40,525 nt of DNA from CAG-791 sp002392385 (GTDB taxonomy: Bacteria > Bacillota > Clostridia > Lachnospirales > Lachnospiraceae), in assembly GCA_946616295.1 (NCBI GenBank), contig CAMOIU010000022.1:1-40525 (forward strand). Direction: 5' to 3'. The notes under the pieces were generated by a model that saw only the letters and a list, made by a program, of their open reading frames with translations, was not told the DNA's origin and made no database searches. Shown in pieces: positions 33,342-40,525 of this stretch. The position numbers and the translations under genes are program-made. Numbering within the stretch: position 1 is the stretch's first letter; every line of letters starts with the position of its first letter.

Positions 33342-33370
33342 TTGAACCCACGCCCCGGGTCCGATACAAT
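33342..33370 (+). promoter_or_regulatory. Promoter of hflX
   Basis: TTGAAC (33342-33347), 17 bases, TACAAT (33365-33370), 36 bases before the hflX start codon. The gap to the divergent DUF815 gene also holds AT-rich sequence on the minus strand but no well-spaced promoter that I can defend. Confidence 0.8.
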
Positions 33371-33406
33371 GAGGGCAATGAATCTATGAATGTACGGAGG
33401 TATTGC

Positions 33407-34906
33407 ATGCCGGAACAATTTCACGAAATACAGACGCCGTCGGGGCGCGGCGCCTATGCGACCGGAAACGAGCGCGCTGCGCGCTGCATCCTGATCGGGC
33501 TCAACACCTCGCAGAAGCCGGAAGAATATGACCGCTCCATGCGCGAACTCAAGGCCCTCGCTGAGGCGGTGGACCTGGAAGCCGTGTGGTCCATGGTCCA
33601 GAACGCCCCGGCCGTCACTCACGCCACTTATATCGGCAGCGGCAAAGTCCAGGAACTGAAAGACGAGATCGAGATCGGCGACGCCGATCTGGTCATCTTC
33701 AACGAGGCCCTCTCCCCCCTGCAGACCCGCAACCTCGAAAAGATCCTCGACACCGAAGTCCTCGATCGCACCGGCCTGATCCTGCAGATCTTCTCCCGCA
33801 GGGCGCGGACCCGGGAGGCCAGACTCCAGGTGGAGAGCGCCCAGCTCAAATACATGCTGCCCCGCCTGATCGGCCTCGGCCATAAGCTCTCCCGCCAGGG
33901 CGGCGGCAGCGGCCGCCTGTCCAACAAGGGCGCCGGCGAGCAGCAGCTGGAACTGGACCGCCGCCACATCGAGCACCGCATCGCCCAGCTCCGCCGCGAA
34001 CTCGAATCCGTCGACCGCGAGCGCGACGTCCAGCGCACCCGCCGCTCCCGCTCCGGCCTCCCCCGCATCGCCCTGGTCGGCTACACCAACGCCGGCAAGT
34101 CGACCCTGCTGAATGCTCTGCTGAAGATGAATGCGGCGGGAAGTGCAGGGGCAGCGTCTGGTTTGGCTTCTGGTGAGGCGGCTGGCTCTGGTAAGTTCGC
34201 CGGGCGGGCTGCTGGCCAGGCCACTGGGCGAGCCTCTGAACGATCCGTTGGCCAGGCCGCCGGGCGGCCGGTCGATCCTGCCCTTGAAAACAAGCTCGTC
34301 TTCGAGAAGGACATGCTCTTCGCCACCCTGGACACATCCGTCCGCCGCCTGGACCTGCCCGGCCGCATGCCCTTCCTGCTGGCGGACACGGTTGGTTTCG
34401 TCTCGCAGCTGCCGCATGATCTCGTGCAGGCCTTCCGCTCCACCCTCGAAGAAGTCTGCGGCGCGGACCTGCTCCTGGAAGTCATCGACTGCTCCGATCC
34501 CGACCATGAAATGCACCGGAAGGTCACAGACGACACCCTCCTTGAGATCGGCGCCGGCGACATCCCCCGCATCTACCTCTACAACAAGGCCGATCTAGTG
34601 GATGCGGAGACAGCGGAGCCCTTCCCTGCATCCATCCCCTTCGTGCCGGAAGGCCGCCGGGACGTCCTCTACCTGTCCGCCAAGAAACAGCTGGGCTTGA
34701 ACCTGCTCCTGGACCTGATCGACGACGCCCTGCGCGGCGGACGCGTCAGCTGCCGCTTCCTCTTCCCCTATGACAAGGTCGGCCTCCTGCAGAGCCTGCG
34801 GGCCTCCTCCGTGATCGAGTCCGAAGAATACACGGCTGAAGGCTGCCTCGTGCAGGTCCTCTGCCCGAAGAAGGACGCGCAGAGGCTGAGAGAATATCTG
34901 ACATGA
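33407..34906 (+). CDS. hflX: GTPase HflX with a long insertion in the G domain
   Basis: A 499-residue ribosome-associated GTPase that rescues stalled ribosomes or splits them under stress. The N-terminal domain (residues ~1-200) has YIGSGKVQELK and the GGGSGRLSNKGAGEQQLE linker (split GGGSGRLSNKG, AGEQQLELDRR). The G domain has G1 GYTNAGKST (~225-233), G3 DTVGF, G4 NKAD and G5 SAKK. ATG at 33407 is chosen for GGAGG six bases before it. Odd point: between G1 (NALLKM) and the switch segment DMLFATLD there is an insertion of about 50 Gly/Ala/Ser/Arg-rich residues (34132-34290), longer than usual and with a different codon pattern. Confidence 0.95.
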   Translation: MPEQFHEIQTPSGRGAYATGNERAARCILIGLNTSQKPEEYDRSMRELKALAEAVDLEAVWSMVQNAPAVTHATYIGSGKVQELKDEIEIGDADLVIFNEALSPLQTRNLEKILDTEVLDRTGLILQIFSRRARTREARLQVESAQLKYMLPRLIGLGHKLSRQGGGSGRLSNKGAGEQQLELDRRHIEHRIAQLRRELESVDRERDVQRTRRSRSGLPRIALVGYTNAGKSTLLNALLKMNAAGSAGAASGLASGEAAGSGKFAGRAAGQATGRASERSVGQAAGRPVDPALENKLVFEKDMLFATLDTSVRRLDLPGRMPFLLADTVGFVSQLPHDLVQAFRSTLEEVCGADLLLEVIDCSDPDHEMHRKVTDDTLLEIGAGDIPRIYLYNKADLVDAETAEPFPASIPFVPEGRRDVLYLSAKKQLGLNLLLDLIDDALRGGRVSCRFLFPYDKVGLLQSLRASSVIESEEYTAEGCLVQVLCPKKDAQRLREYLT

Positions 34907-35832
34907 TACCCGCCGCGGTGATAACAGGCTGCTATGCCATCGTTGTTGCCGCGGTGATTTTTCGCTTCTAATCACACAGCTGATAACGGTCTGCCCCGGC
35001 ATCGTTATCCGGTGTGTGATTATTAGCTTCTTTTCACACAGCTGATAACGGTCCGGCCTGGTATCGTTATCCGGTGTGTGATTATTAGCTTCTTTTCACA
35101 CAGCTTATAACGGTCCGACCTGTTATCGTTATCGAGTGTGTGATTTATAGCTTCTTTTCACACAGCTGATAACGGTCTGGCCTGCTATCGTTATCCGGTG
35201 TGTGATTATTAGCTTCTTTTCACACAGCTGTTAACGGTCTGCCCCGGCATCGTTATCCGCCGCGTGATTATTGGCTTCTAATCACACAGCTGATAACGGT
35301 CCGACCTGTTATCGTTATCGAGTGTGTGATTATTGGCTTCTAATCACACAGCTGTTAACGGTCTGCCCCGGCATCGTTATCCGCCGCGTGATTATTGGCT
35401 TCTAATCACACAGCTGTTAACGGTCTGCCCCGGCATCGTTGTCCGCCGCGTGATTATTGGCTTCTAATCACACAACTGATAACGGTCTGCCCCGGCATCG
35501 TTATCCGGTGTGTGATTATTAGCTTCTTTTCACACAGCTGATAACGGTCCGGCCTGGTATCGTTATCCGGTGTGTGATTATTAGCTTCTTTTCACACAGC
35601 TTATAACGGTCCGACCTGTTATCGTTATCGAGTGTGTGATTATTGGCTTCTTTTCACACAGCTTATAACGGTCCGACCTGCTATCGTTATCCGGTGCGTG
35701 ATTATTGGCTTCTAATCACACAGCTAGTAACGGTCCGACCTGTTATCGTTATCGAGTGTGTGATTTATAGCTTCTAATCACACAGCTGATAACGGTCCGG
35801 CCTGGCATCGTTATCCGGCGCGGCGGCGGGTA
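34907..35832. repeat. Array of fifteen 62-bp hairpin repeat units
   Basis: A non-coding tandem array directly after the hflX stop codon. Unit starts are exactly 62 bases apart from 34973 to 35779 (14 units), preceded by one divergent unit at 34911. Each unit contains an inverted repeat: CACACA with TGTGTG outside and GATAACG with CGTTATC inside, separated by a 3x3 internal loop, with a 14-base apical loop and a linker of the type TTATTAGCTTCTTTT or TTATTGGCTTCTAAT. Loop and arm variants assort together (for example GTCCGACCTGTTAT always with CGAGTGTGTG). The whole array is bounded by TACCCGCCGC (34907-34916) and GCGGCGGGTA (35823-35832). All frames are broken by stops. Function unknown; possible RNA or DNA cruciform element. 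Confidence 0.97.
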
Positions 35833-35851
35833 ATGAATTCTAAAAAAGGAG

Positions 35852-35880
35852 TTCTTTTTGATGCCTCGATGGGATATAAT
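35852..35880 (+). promoter_or_regulatory. Promoter of the DUF1846 gene
   Basis: TTCTTT (35852-35857), 17 bases, TATAAT (35875-35880), about 75 bases before the start codon and just beyond the repeat array. The -10 is perfect, the -35 weak. The rest of the stretch 35833-35955 shows only a short AAAAAG/CTTTTT symmetry. Confidence 0.6.
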
Positions 35881-35955
35881 ATTTCGCGTATGGATTTTTT
35901 TGAAGCGCAATGCGGAAGGCCAGTGTCTTCCGCCAGAAAGGACGACAGGGGAGAT

Positions 35956-37437
35956 ATGCAGATCGGATTTGATAATGACAAATATTTAAAGACCCAGTCG
36001 GAACATATCCGTGAGCGCATCGCGCGCTTCGGCGGCAAGCTGTATCTGGAGTTCGGCGGCAAGCTGTTCGACGATTTTCACGCGTCGAGGGTGCTGCCCG
36101 GCTTCCATCCGGATTCGAAGATCACCATGCTGAAAGAGCTCCGCGACCAGGTGGAGATCGTGATCGTCATCAACGCCGGCGACATTGAGAAGAACAAGGT
36201 GCGCGGCGATCTGGGCATCACCTATGATGTGGATCTGCTGCGTCTGGTAGACGCCTTCACTTCCCAGGGGCTCTACGTGGGCAGCGTGGTGCTGACGCGG
36301 TTCGCGGAGCAGCCCTCCGCCATGGCCTATGAGAAGAAGCTCACTGCCCTGGGGCTCAAGGTCTACCGTCATTATCCCATTCCCGGCTATCCCGCCGATG
36401 TCCGCCTGATCGTCAGCGACCAGGGCTTCGGGCGCAACGATTACATCGAGACCAGCCGTCCCCTTGTGGTCATCACGGCCCCCGGCCCCGGCAGCGGCAA
36501 AATGGCCACCTGTCTGTCCCAGCTCTATCACGAGCACAAGCGCGGCGTGAATGCGGGCTACGCCAAGTTCGAGACTTTCCCGGTCTGGAACCTGCCCCTG
36601 AACCATCCGGTGAATCTGGCCTACGAGGCTGCCACGGCGGATCTGGACGACGTGAACATGATCGATCCCTTCCATCTGGAAGCCTACGGCGAGACCTGCA
36701 TCAATTACAACCGGGATGTGGAAGTTTTCCCTGTTTTGAATGCGATCTTCGAGCAGATCAACGGCTCTTCGCCTTACAAGTCCCCGACGGATATGGGCGT
36801 CAACATGGTGGGCATGTGCATCAGCAATGATGACGTCTGCTGCAAGGCGGCCCGCCAGGAGATCATCCGCCGCTACTACCAGGCTCTCTGCGAGAAGCGC
36901 AAAGGCAATGCCGACGGCTCCGCCGCCTTCAAGATCGAGCTTCTCATGAAGAAGGCCGGCATCGACCTCGCCGAACGACCTGTTGCCATGGCCGCCAACA
37001 TCGCCATGGAGAAGACCGGTGCCCCCGCCGCCGCCATGGAGCTGCCTGACGGCACCATCATCACCGGCAAGACCTCCGAGCTCCTCGGTGCCTCCTCCGC
37101 TCTCCTCCTGAACGCCCTCAAGCGCTTCGGCGGGATCCCGGACGAGATCAAGCTGATCTCCCCCACCATCATCGAGGCTGTCAAGGATCTCAAGATCGAC
37201 CACCTCGGCGACCACAGCTCTCTCCTGCACCTGAATGAACTGCTGATCGCCCTCTCCATCGCCGCGGTCACCAACCCCACCGCCAAGCTGGCCCTGGACC
37301 AGATCCCCAAGCTGGCCGGGCTGGAGGCACACTCCAGTGTCATCCTCTCCCAGATCGACGAGGGCGTCTTCAAGAAACTCGGCGTCAACCTGACCTGCGA
37401 GCCCATCTACGAGAGCAAGAAGCTGTATCACAAGTAA
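35956..37437 (+). CDS. DUF1846 (UPF0371) family protein
   Basis: A 493-residue protein of the DUF1846/UPF0371 family, found in many Firmicutes and Actinobacteria; its biochemical role is not established. The conserved start IGFDNDKYLKTQSEHI and the segments KLYLEFGGKLFDD, VITAPGPGSGKMATCLSQ (P-loop-like) and YETCINYNRDVEVFP-like EAYGETCINYNRD are clear. The ATG at 35956 is preferred over an upstream frame extension because it begins the conserved region and follows AGGGGAG. Length is normal for the family. It stands alone after the repeat array. Confidence 0.92.
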   Translation: MQIGFDNDKYLKTQSEHIRERIARFGGKLYLEFGGKLFDDFHASRVLPGFHPDSKITMLKELRDQVEIVIVINAGDIEKNKVRGDLGITYDVDLLRLVDAFTSQGLYVGSVVLTRFAEQPSAMAYEKKLTALGLKVYRHYPIPGYPADVRLIVSDQGFGRNDYIETSRPLVVITAPGPGSGKMATCLSQLYHEHKRGVNAGYAKFETFPVWNLPLNHPVNLAYEAATADLDDVNMIDPFHLEAYGETCINYNRDVEVFPVLNAIFEQINGSSPYKSPTDMGVNMVGMCISNDDVCCKAARQEIIRRYYQALCEKRKGNADGSAAFKIELLMKKAGIDLAERPVAMAANIAMEKTGAPAAAMELPDGTIITGKTSELLGASSALLLNALKRFGGIPDEIKLISPTIIEAVKDLKIDHLGDHSSLLHLNELLIALSIAAVTNPTAKLALDQIPKLAGLEAHSSVILSQIDEGVFKKLGVNLTCEPIYESKKLYHK

Positions 37438-37865
37438 TGCAAGGCGCGCTGCCGGGCAGCAAGTTCCGTACAGGCTATCGCATCAAGGAGTTCCGAAATT
37501 CCGGAGACCCGGAATTTCGGAACGGACAGATTGACTTCCGGCGAGGACCGGTGCGGCATCCGGCAGCTTCGACAGTTCCTCTTCAGCAACTCTGTCTTTT
37601 TCATCTCTCCCCTTTACTCCGTCCTGAAGTATCCGGACAGCGATCCCATCTGATCATAAAGCACTATACCGGAAGACGAGAAAAGCCTTATCAGCTTAGA
37701 TCCGCCAAATATCACATCGTTATTATAATACCTTCTTTGGTCGAGGCCCCTGTGACGGAAAATCGTGTACAAATCGGGGTTCAGATATTATGATTGTAAC
37801 AAAAGAAGAAGGTTGTTTTTGTCGACGGCCGACAGAGACATTCTCCCGGAAATGGAGGTTTGAAG
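37438..37865. other. 428-base intergenic stretch with a perfect inverted repeat
   Basis: No convincing gene is seen here. GTTCCGAAATTCCGG (37490-37504) and CCGGAATTTCGGAAC (37509-37523) form a perfect 15-bp stem with an AGAC loop. It may end DUF1846 transcription, although no U-tract follows. A TATAAT at 37734-37739 and a TATTAT at 37786-37791 are possible -10 elements for the transporter genes, both without a good -35. A CCCC/GGGG pair around 37747-37780 gives weak leader structure only. Confidence 0.6.
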
Positions 37866-38849
37866 ATGAAAGGGAAAGCATTCAACATCGGACTGGCCAT
37901 TGTGCTGGCGATGGCGCTTACTGCCTGTTCCGGCGGTTCACAGCCTGCCTCGCCGTCGCCGGATGCGGCGGAGGGCGGACTGGTATTCACCACCGGCAAT
38001 GAGCAGGGGACGTATTATCGCTTCGGCGGCGTGCTGGCCGGGAAGATCGCGGAGACAACAGATACGAAGCTGCAGGTGACGGCGTCCGGCGGATCGAAGG
38101 AGAACCTGGAGGCTCTGCAGTCCGGGGCGGCCCAGTTCGGTTTTGTCCAGTCGGATGTTCTCTCCTATGCCTGCGAGGGGACGCGGCTGTTCGAGTCAAA
38201 GGCGGAAGGGATCACTGCGGTGGCGGAGCTGTACATGGAACAGGTGCAGATCGTGACCATGGATCCCTCGCTGAAGAGCGTGTCTGATCTGAAGGGGAAG
38301 AACGTCTCGATCGGCGCCCCCGGGTCCGGCGTCTACTTCAATGCAGTAGATGTGCTGGAGGCCTATGGCCTGACGGAGAAGGATATCAGCCCGACGTATC
38401 AGTCCTTCAGCGAGTCGGTGGATGCGCTGCAGAGCGGCAAGCTGGATGCGGCTTTCGTCGTAGCCGGTACGCCGACATCGGCGATCTCCGGACTGGCTGC
38501 GACAACAGATATCTATCTGATCGGGCTGGATGACGAGCACATTGAGAAGCTGGTGCAGGGCTCGCAGCACTACAGCAAAGCGGTGATCAGCAGGAAGACG
38601 TACAATACGGCCATGGACATTCCCACCGTAGCGGTGGGGGCTGTTCTGGTCGCGCGGGAGGATGCTTCCGAGGAAGATGTCTACCACGTCATCTCCGGGA
38701 TCTATGAGAATCTGCCCGCGATCACGAAGGCTCACTCCAAGGGGGCCGAACTGAGTCTGGAGGAAGCGGCCTCCGTGACCGTAGTGCCATATCACCCCGG
38801 CGCCGCGAAGTATCTGAAAGAGAAGGGGTTTGAGGTTCCGACGAAGTGA
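37866..38849 (+). CDS. TAXI-family (TRAP-type) solute-binding lipoprotein
   Basis: A 327-residue extracytoplasmic binding protein. The signal peptide ends in a lipobox (MALTACSGG), so it is lipid-anchored. The mature part begins LVFTTGNEQGTYYRFGGVLA, the hallmark of TAXI proteins, followed by ASGGSKENLEALQSGAAQFG, SDLKGKNVSIGAPGSG and SVDALQSGKLDAAFVVAGTP. The ATG at 37866 follows GGAGG at seven bases. TAXI proteins known to date serve TRAP transporters and bind glutamate or other dicarboxylates. Here the next gene, 13 bases away, encodes a GltS-type carrier and not a TRAP membrane subunit. Confidence 0.93.
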   Translation: MKGKAFNIGLAIVLAMALTACSGGSQPASPSPDAAEGGLVFTTGNEQGTYYRFGGVLAGKIAETTDTKLQVTASGGSKENLEALQSGAAQFGFVQSDVLSYACEGTRLFESKAEGITAVAELYMEQVQIVTMDPSLKSVSDLKGKNVSIGAPGSGVYFNAVDVLEAYGLTEKDISPTYQSFSESVDALQSGKLDAAFVVAGTPTSAISGLAATTDIYLIGLDDEHIEKLVQGSQHYSKAVISRKTYNTAMDIPTVAVGAVLVAREDASEEDVYHVISGIYENLPAITKAHSKGAELSLEEAASVTVVPYHPGAAKYLKEKGFEVPTK

Positions 38850-38862
38850 GAGGGGAGAGATC

Positions 38863-40065
38863 ATGAACGTTATAGAACTGGATATGTATCAAGCCTGCGG
38901 CCTGGCGGTGCTGATGCTGGTGATCGGCCGCATGCTGGTCGATAAGATCGAATTTCTGAGAAGATACTGTATCCCCGCGCCGGTGGTCGGCGGTCTGCTC
39001 TTTGCGATCCTTCACGTGATCCTGCGGTCCGCAGGGATCGTGGAGTTCAATCTGGACACCACACTGCAGACCGTATTCATGACCGCGTTCTTCTGCTCCG
39101 TCGGCTACATGGCGGCATTTGGCGAGTTGAAGAAAGGCGGGATCGGCGTGGTGAAGTTTCTGGTTCTGTCCGTGCTGATGTGCTGCATCCAGGATCTGGT
39201 GGGCGGTTTCGGTGCGAAGCTGTTCGGCCTGAACGGGAAGCTGGGACTGACGATGGGATCTATCCCGCTGGTCGGCGGACACGGTACCGCCGGTTCCTTC
39301 GGCCCCTTCCTGGAGGATATGGGCGTAGCGAATGCGACCACCGTCGCAGTGGCGGCGGCAACATACGGCCTGATCGCCGGCTGCGTGATCGGAGGCCCTA
39401 TCGCCTACTCCAAGATCCAGAAATATAACCTGAAGTCTTCCGGCGTGAATCTTCACGGGAAGACAAAGCCGGAGACGGTGGAGGTCAGTGTAGATCCTGA
39501 TACCGGCGCCCTGGATGAGTACAATCTGATGGATGCAGCGATCTATATCGTCATCGGGGTGGGCCTCGGCACCATTGTCGCGGCGCTCCTGGGCAAGCTG
39601 ATCACGCTTCCCGGGTATATCGGCGCAATGATCGTCGGCGCGGTGATCAGAAACGTGCAGGAGGTGCGCGGCGTGAAGGTACCCATGCCGGAGATGACGG
39701 CGATCGGGAATATCTGCCTGTCGATCTTCCTGGGACTTGCCATGATCAACCTCAAGCTGTGGCAGCTGGTCAGCCTGGCACTGCCGATGATCGTCATTCT
39801 GGTAGTTCAGACGGTGATCATGTACTTTTACGCATCGTTCGTGGTATTCAACGTCATGGGGCGGGACTATGACGCTGCCACCATCGCCAGCGGATTCTGC
39901 GGCTTTGGAATGGGGGCAACTCCGAACGCGATGGCGAACATGCAGGCCATCACCAACCGCTACGGGCCGGCGCCGGTGGCCTTCATGATCGTGCCGCTGG
40001 TGGGCTCGCTGTTCATCGACTTTTTCAACGCCGCGATCATCACGGCATTCACTAATTTCCTGTAA
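38863..40065 (+). CDS. gltS: Sodium/glutamate symporter family carrier (GltS-like)
   Basis: A 400-residue membrane protein with ten or more hydrophobic segments, of the glutamate:sodium symporter (ESS) family. Conserved parts include IPAPVVGGLLFA near residue 40, SIPLVGGHGTAGSFGP in the first half and the matching SGFCGFGMGATPNAMANM in the second; these two inverted re-entrant motifs form the substrate and sodium site. AGGGGAG precedes the ATG at 38863. It is clearly co-transcribed with the TAXI binding-protein gene. Likely substrate is glutamate. Length is close to E. coli GltS (401). Confidence 0.95.
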   Translation: MNVIELDMYQACGLAVLMLVIGRMLVDKIEFLRRYCIPAPVVGGLLFAILHVILRSAGIVEFNLDTTLQTVFMTAFFCSVGYMAAFGELKKGGIGVVKFLVLSVLMCCIQDLVGGFGAKLFGLNGKLGLTMGSIPLVGGHGTAGSFGPFLEDMGVANATTVAVAAATYGLIAGCVIGGPIAYSKIQKYNLKSSGVNLHGKTKPETVEVSVDPDTGALDEYNLMDAAIYIVIGVGLGTIVAALLGKLITLPGYIGAMIVGAVIRNVQEVRGVKVPMPEMTAIGNICLSIFLGLAMINLKLWQLVSLALPMIVILVVQTVIMYFYASFVVFNVMGRDYDAATIASGFCGFGMGATPNAMANMQAITNRYGPAPVAFMIVPLVGSLFIDFFNAAIITAFTNFL

Positions 40066-40105
40066 AGATCTCAGCGTAAGGCGGGAAACGCCATATAAAA
40101 GAGTA

Positions 40106-40144
40106 AATGAGTTTAGCTATTTCACCACAATAGCTAAACTCATT
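40106..40144. terminator. Bidirectional hairpin between gltS and the ABC exporter gene
   Basis: AATGAGTTTAGCTATT (40106-40121) and its perfect complement (40129-40144) form a 16-bp stem with a seven-base loop. It lies between convergent genes. Flanks are AT-rich on the minus strand (TTACTCTTTTATATGG) and GTGTCTATTTGTC on plus, so it can serve both directions. Confidence 0.75.
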
Positions 40145-40190
40145 GTGTCTATTTGTCGGTTAATGTGCCGGAGTTGCTCTTTTCATAGGA

Positions 40191-40525
40191 TCAGATGCTC
40201 CAGCCTGCGCTGGCATTCTGCAGCTGCGTCATGCGTCTGAAAAGGCTGTCTTCTTTTGCAAAGAGTTCTGCCGGGCTTCCTTCTTCGGCCACCTTGCCAT
40301 CCGAAAGAACAACGATCTTATCCGCCGCTTCCACAGTACGCATACGGTGGGCGATGACCAGTACCGTTTTTCCCGAGAGCAGCCGTGACAGCGCGCCTTG
40401 CACCTTCGTCTCGTTCTCTACGTCAAGAGAAGCCGTCGCTTCATCCAGGAGCACGATCGGTGCATTCTTTAAAAGTGCACGGGCAATAGAGATCCGCTGA
40501 CGTTCTCCTCCGGAGAGCTTCGCTC
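40191..40525 (-). CDS. ABC exporter ATP-binding subunit, C-terminal part (runs off the right edge)
   Basis: The last 111 residues of an ABC protein. The signature LSGGERQR, Walker B IVLLDEATASLD, D-loop and the H-loop in VIAHRMRTVEAADKI are present, and the end VAEEGSPAELFAKEDSLFRRM is typical of exporters with fused membrane and ATPase domains (MsbA/LmrA-like). The N-terminal part, including any membrane domain, lies outside the window, so the substrate cannot be judged. Transcription converges on gltS. Confidence 0.93.
   Translation of the reverse strand, partial: AKLSGGERQRISIARALLKNAPIVLLDEATASLDVENETKVQGALSRLLSGKTVLVIAHRMRTVEAADKIVVLSDGKVAEEGSPAELFAKEDSLFRRMTQLQNASAGWSI

Noticed and set aside
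34907..35832. CRISPR array
   Set aside because: The repeats follow each other without unique spacers: all 62 bases of each unit recur with small variation, and no cas gene is nearby.
34907..35832. Iteron or DnaA-box cluster (replication origin)
   Set aside because: CGTTATCCGG resembles only the first half of a DnaA box (TTATNCACA). No unit has the full box, and no replication gene is adjacent.
37745..37790. Glutamine-type riboswitch before the TAXI-gltS operon
   Set aside because: GACGGAA and a CCCC/GGGG pair recall the glnA motif, but the other conserved parts and the junction are missing.
37437..37793. Possible 118-residue gene after the DUF1846 gene
   Set aside because: It crosses a perfect inverted repeat, has no ribosome binding site and an unstructured composition; treated as intergenic.

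Overview
The window looks like chromosome of a GC-rich, Gram-positive anaerobe of the Clostridia, most likely Lachnospiraceae-like. This is inferred from gene content, not from a marker-gene match. The supporting signs are a tryptophan T-box, a tetrahydrofolate (THF) riboswitch in front of a folate ECF transporter gene, an amidase with choline-binding-type repeats, a GH94 phosphorylase locus, a class II GalT, DUF1846 and DUF815 proteins, and strong AGGAGG-type ribosome binding sites. Coding DNA is GC-rich and intergenic promoters are AT-rich. I saw no tRNA, rRNA, CRISPR array, insertion sequence or prophage.

Layout. 1-1.2 kb: the 5' part of secA (minus) behind an OhrR-like redox regulator that is divergent from a MATE exporter (1.3-2.7 kb). 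2.8-4.7 kb: a secreted amidase with ten wall-binding repeats. 5.0-10.0 kb: a trpDCFBA operon (minus) with its own promoter and a Trp T-box with terminator; trpE and trpG are absent. 10.0-10.9 kb: an ECF folate transporter S component under a THF riboswitch with a strong promoter. 10.9-13.2 kb: an unknown lipoprotein and a divergent lipid kinase. 13.3-20.6 kb: a LacI-controlled disaccharide locus (regulator, binding protein and two permeases on minus; GH94 phosphorylase on plus). 20.6-27.8 kb: a degV gene and a five-gene surface-glycan operon (two GT4 glycosyltransferases, Wzt/TagH-type ATPase, Wzm/TagG-type permease and a leaderless PL9-like beta-helix protein). 28.0-29.2 kb: a secreted Cthe_2159-like beta-helix protein. 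29.2-33.2 kb: galT, serine acetyltransferase and a DUF815 ATPase (minus). 33.4-37.4 kb: hflX and a DUF1846 gene, separated by a striking array of 62-bp hairpin repeats. 37.9-40.1 kb: a TAXI-type binding protein followed by a GltS-type carrier. The right edge holds the 3' end of an ABC exporter gene.

How the parts fit. The LacI locus should import a beta-linked disaccharide and split it with phosphate. An 11-base operator-like word at that locus recurs in the leader of the glycan operon, hinting at shared control. The trp and folate units are controlled by RNA leaders that can be read almost completely from the sequence.

The most unusual items are: (1) the 926-bp non-coding array of fifteen 62-bp hairpin units, closed by a 10-bp terminal inverted repeat that begins at the base after the hflX stop codon; (2) a TAXI binding protein paired with a GltS carrier instead of a TRAP membrane subunit; (3) a PL9-like protein with the expected calcium and catalytic residues but no signal peptide, inside a glycan-export operon; (4) a THF riboswitch whose terminator hairpin also contains the ribosome binding site.
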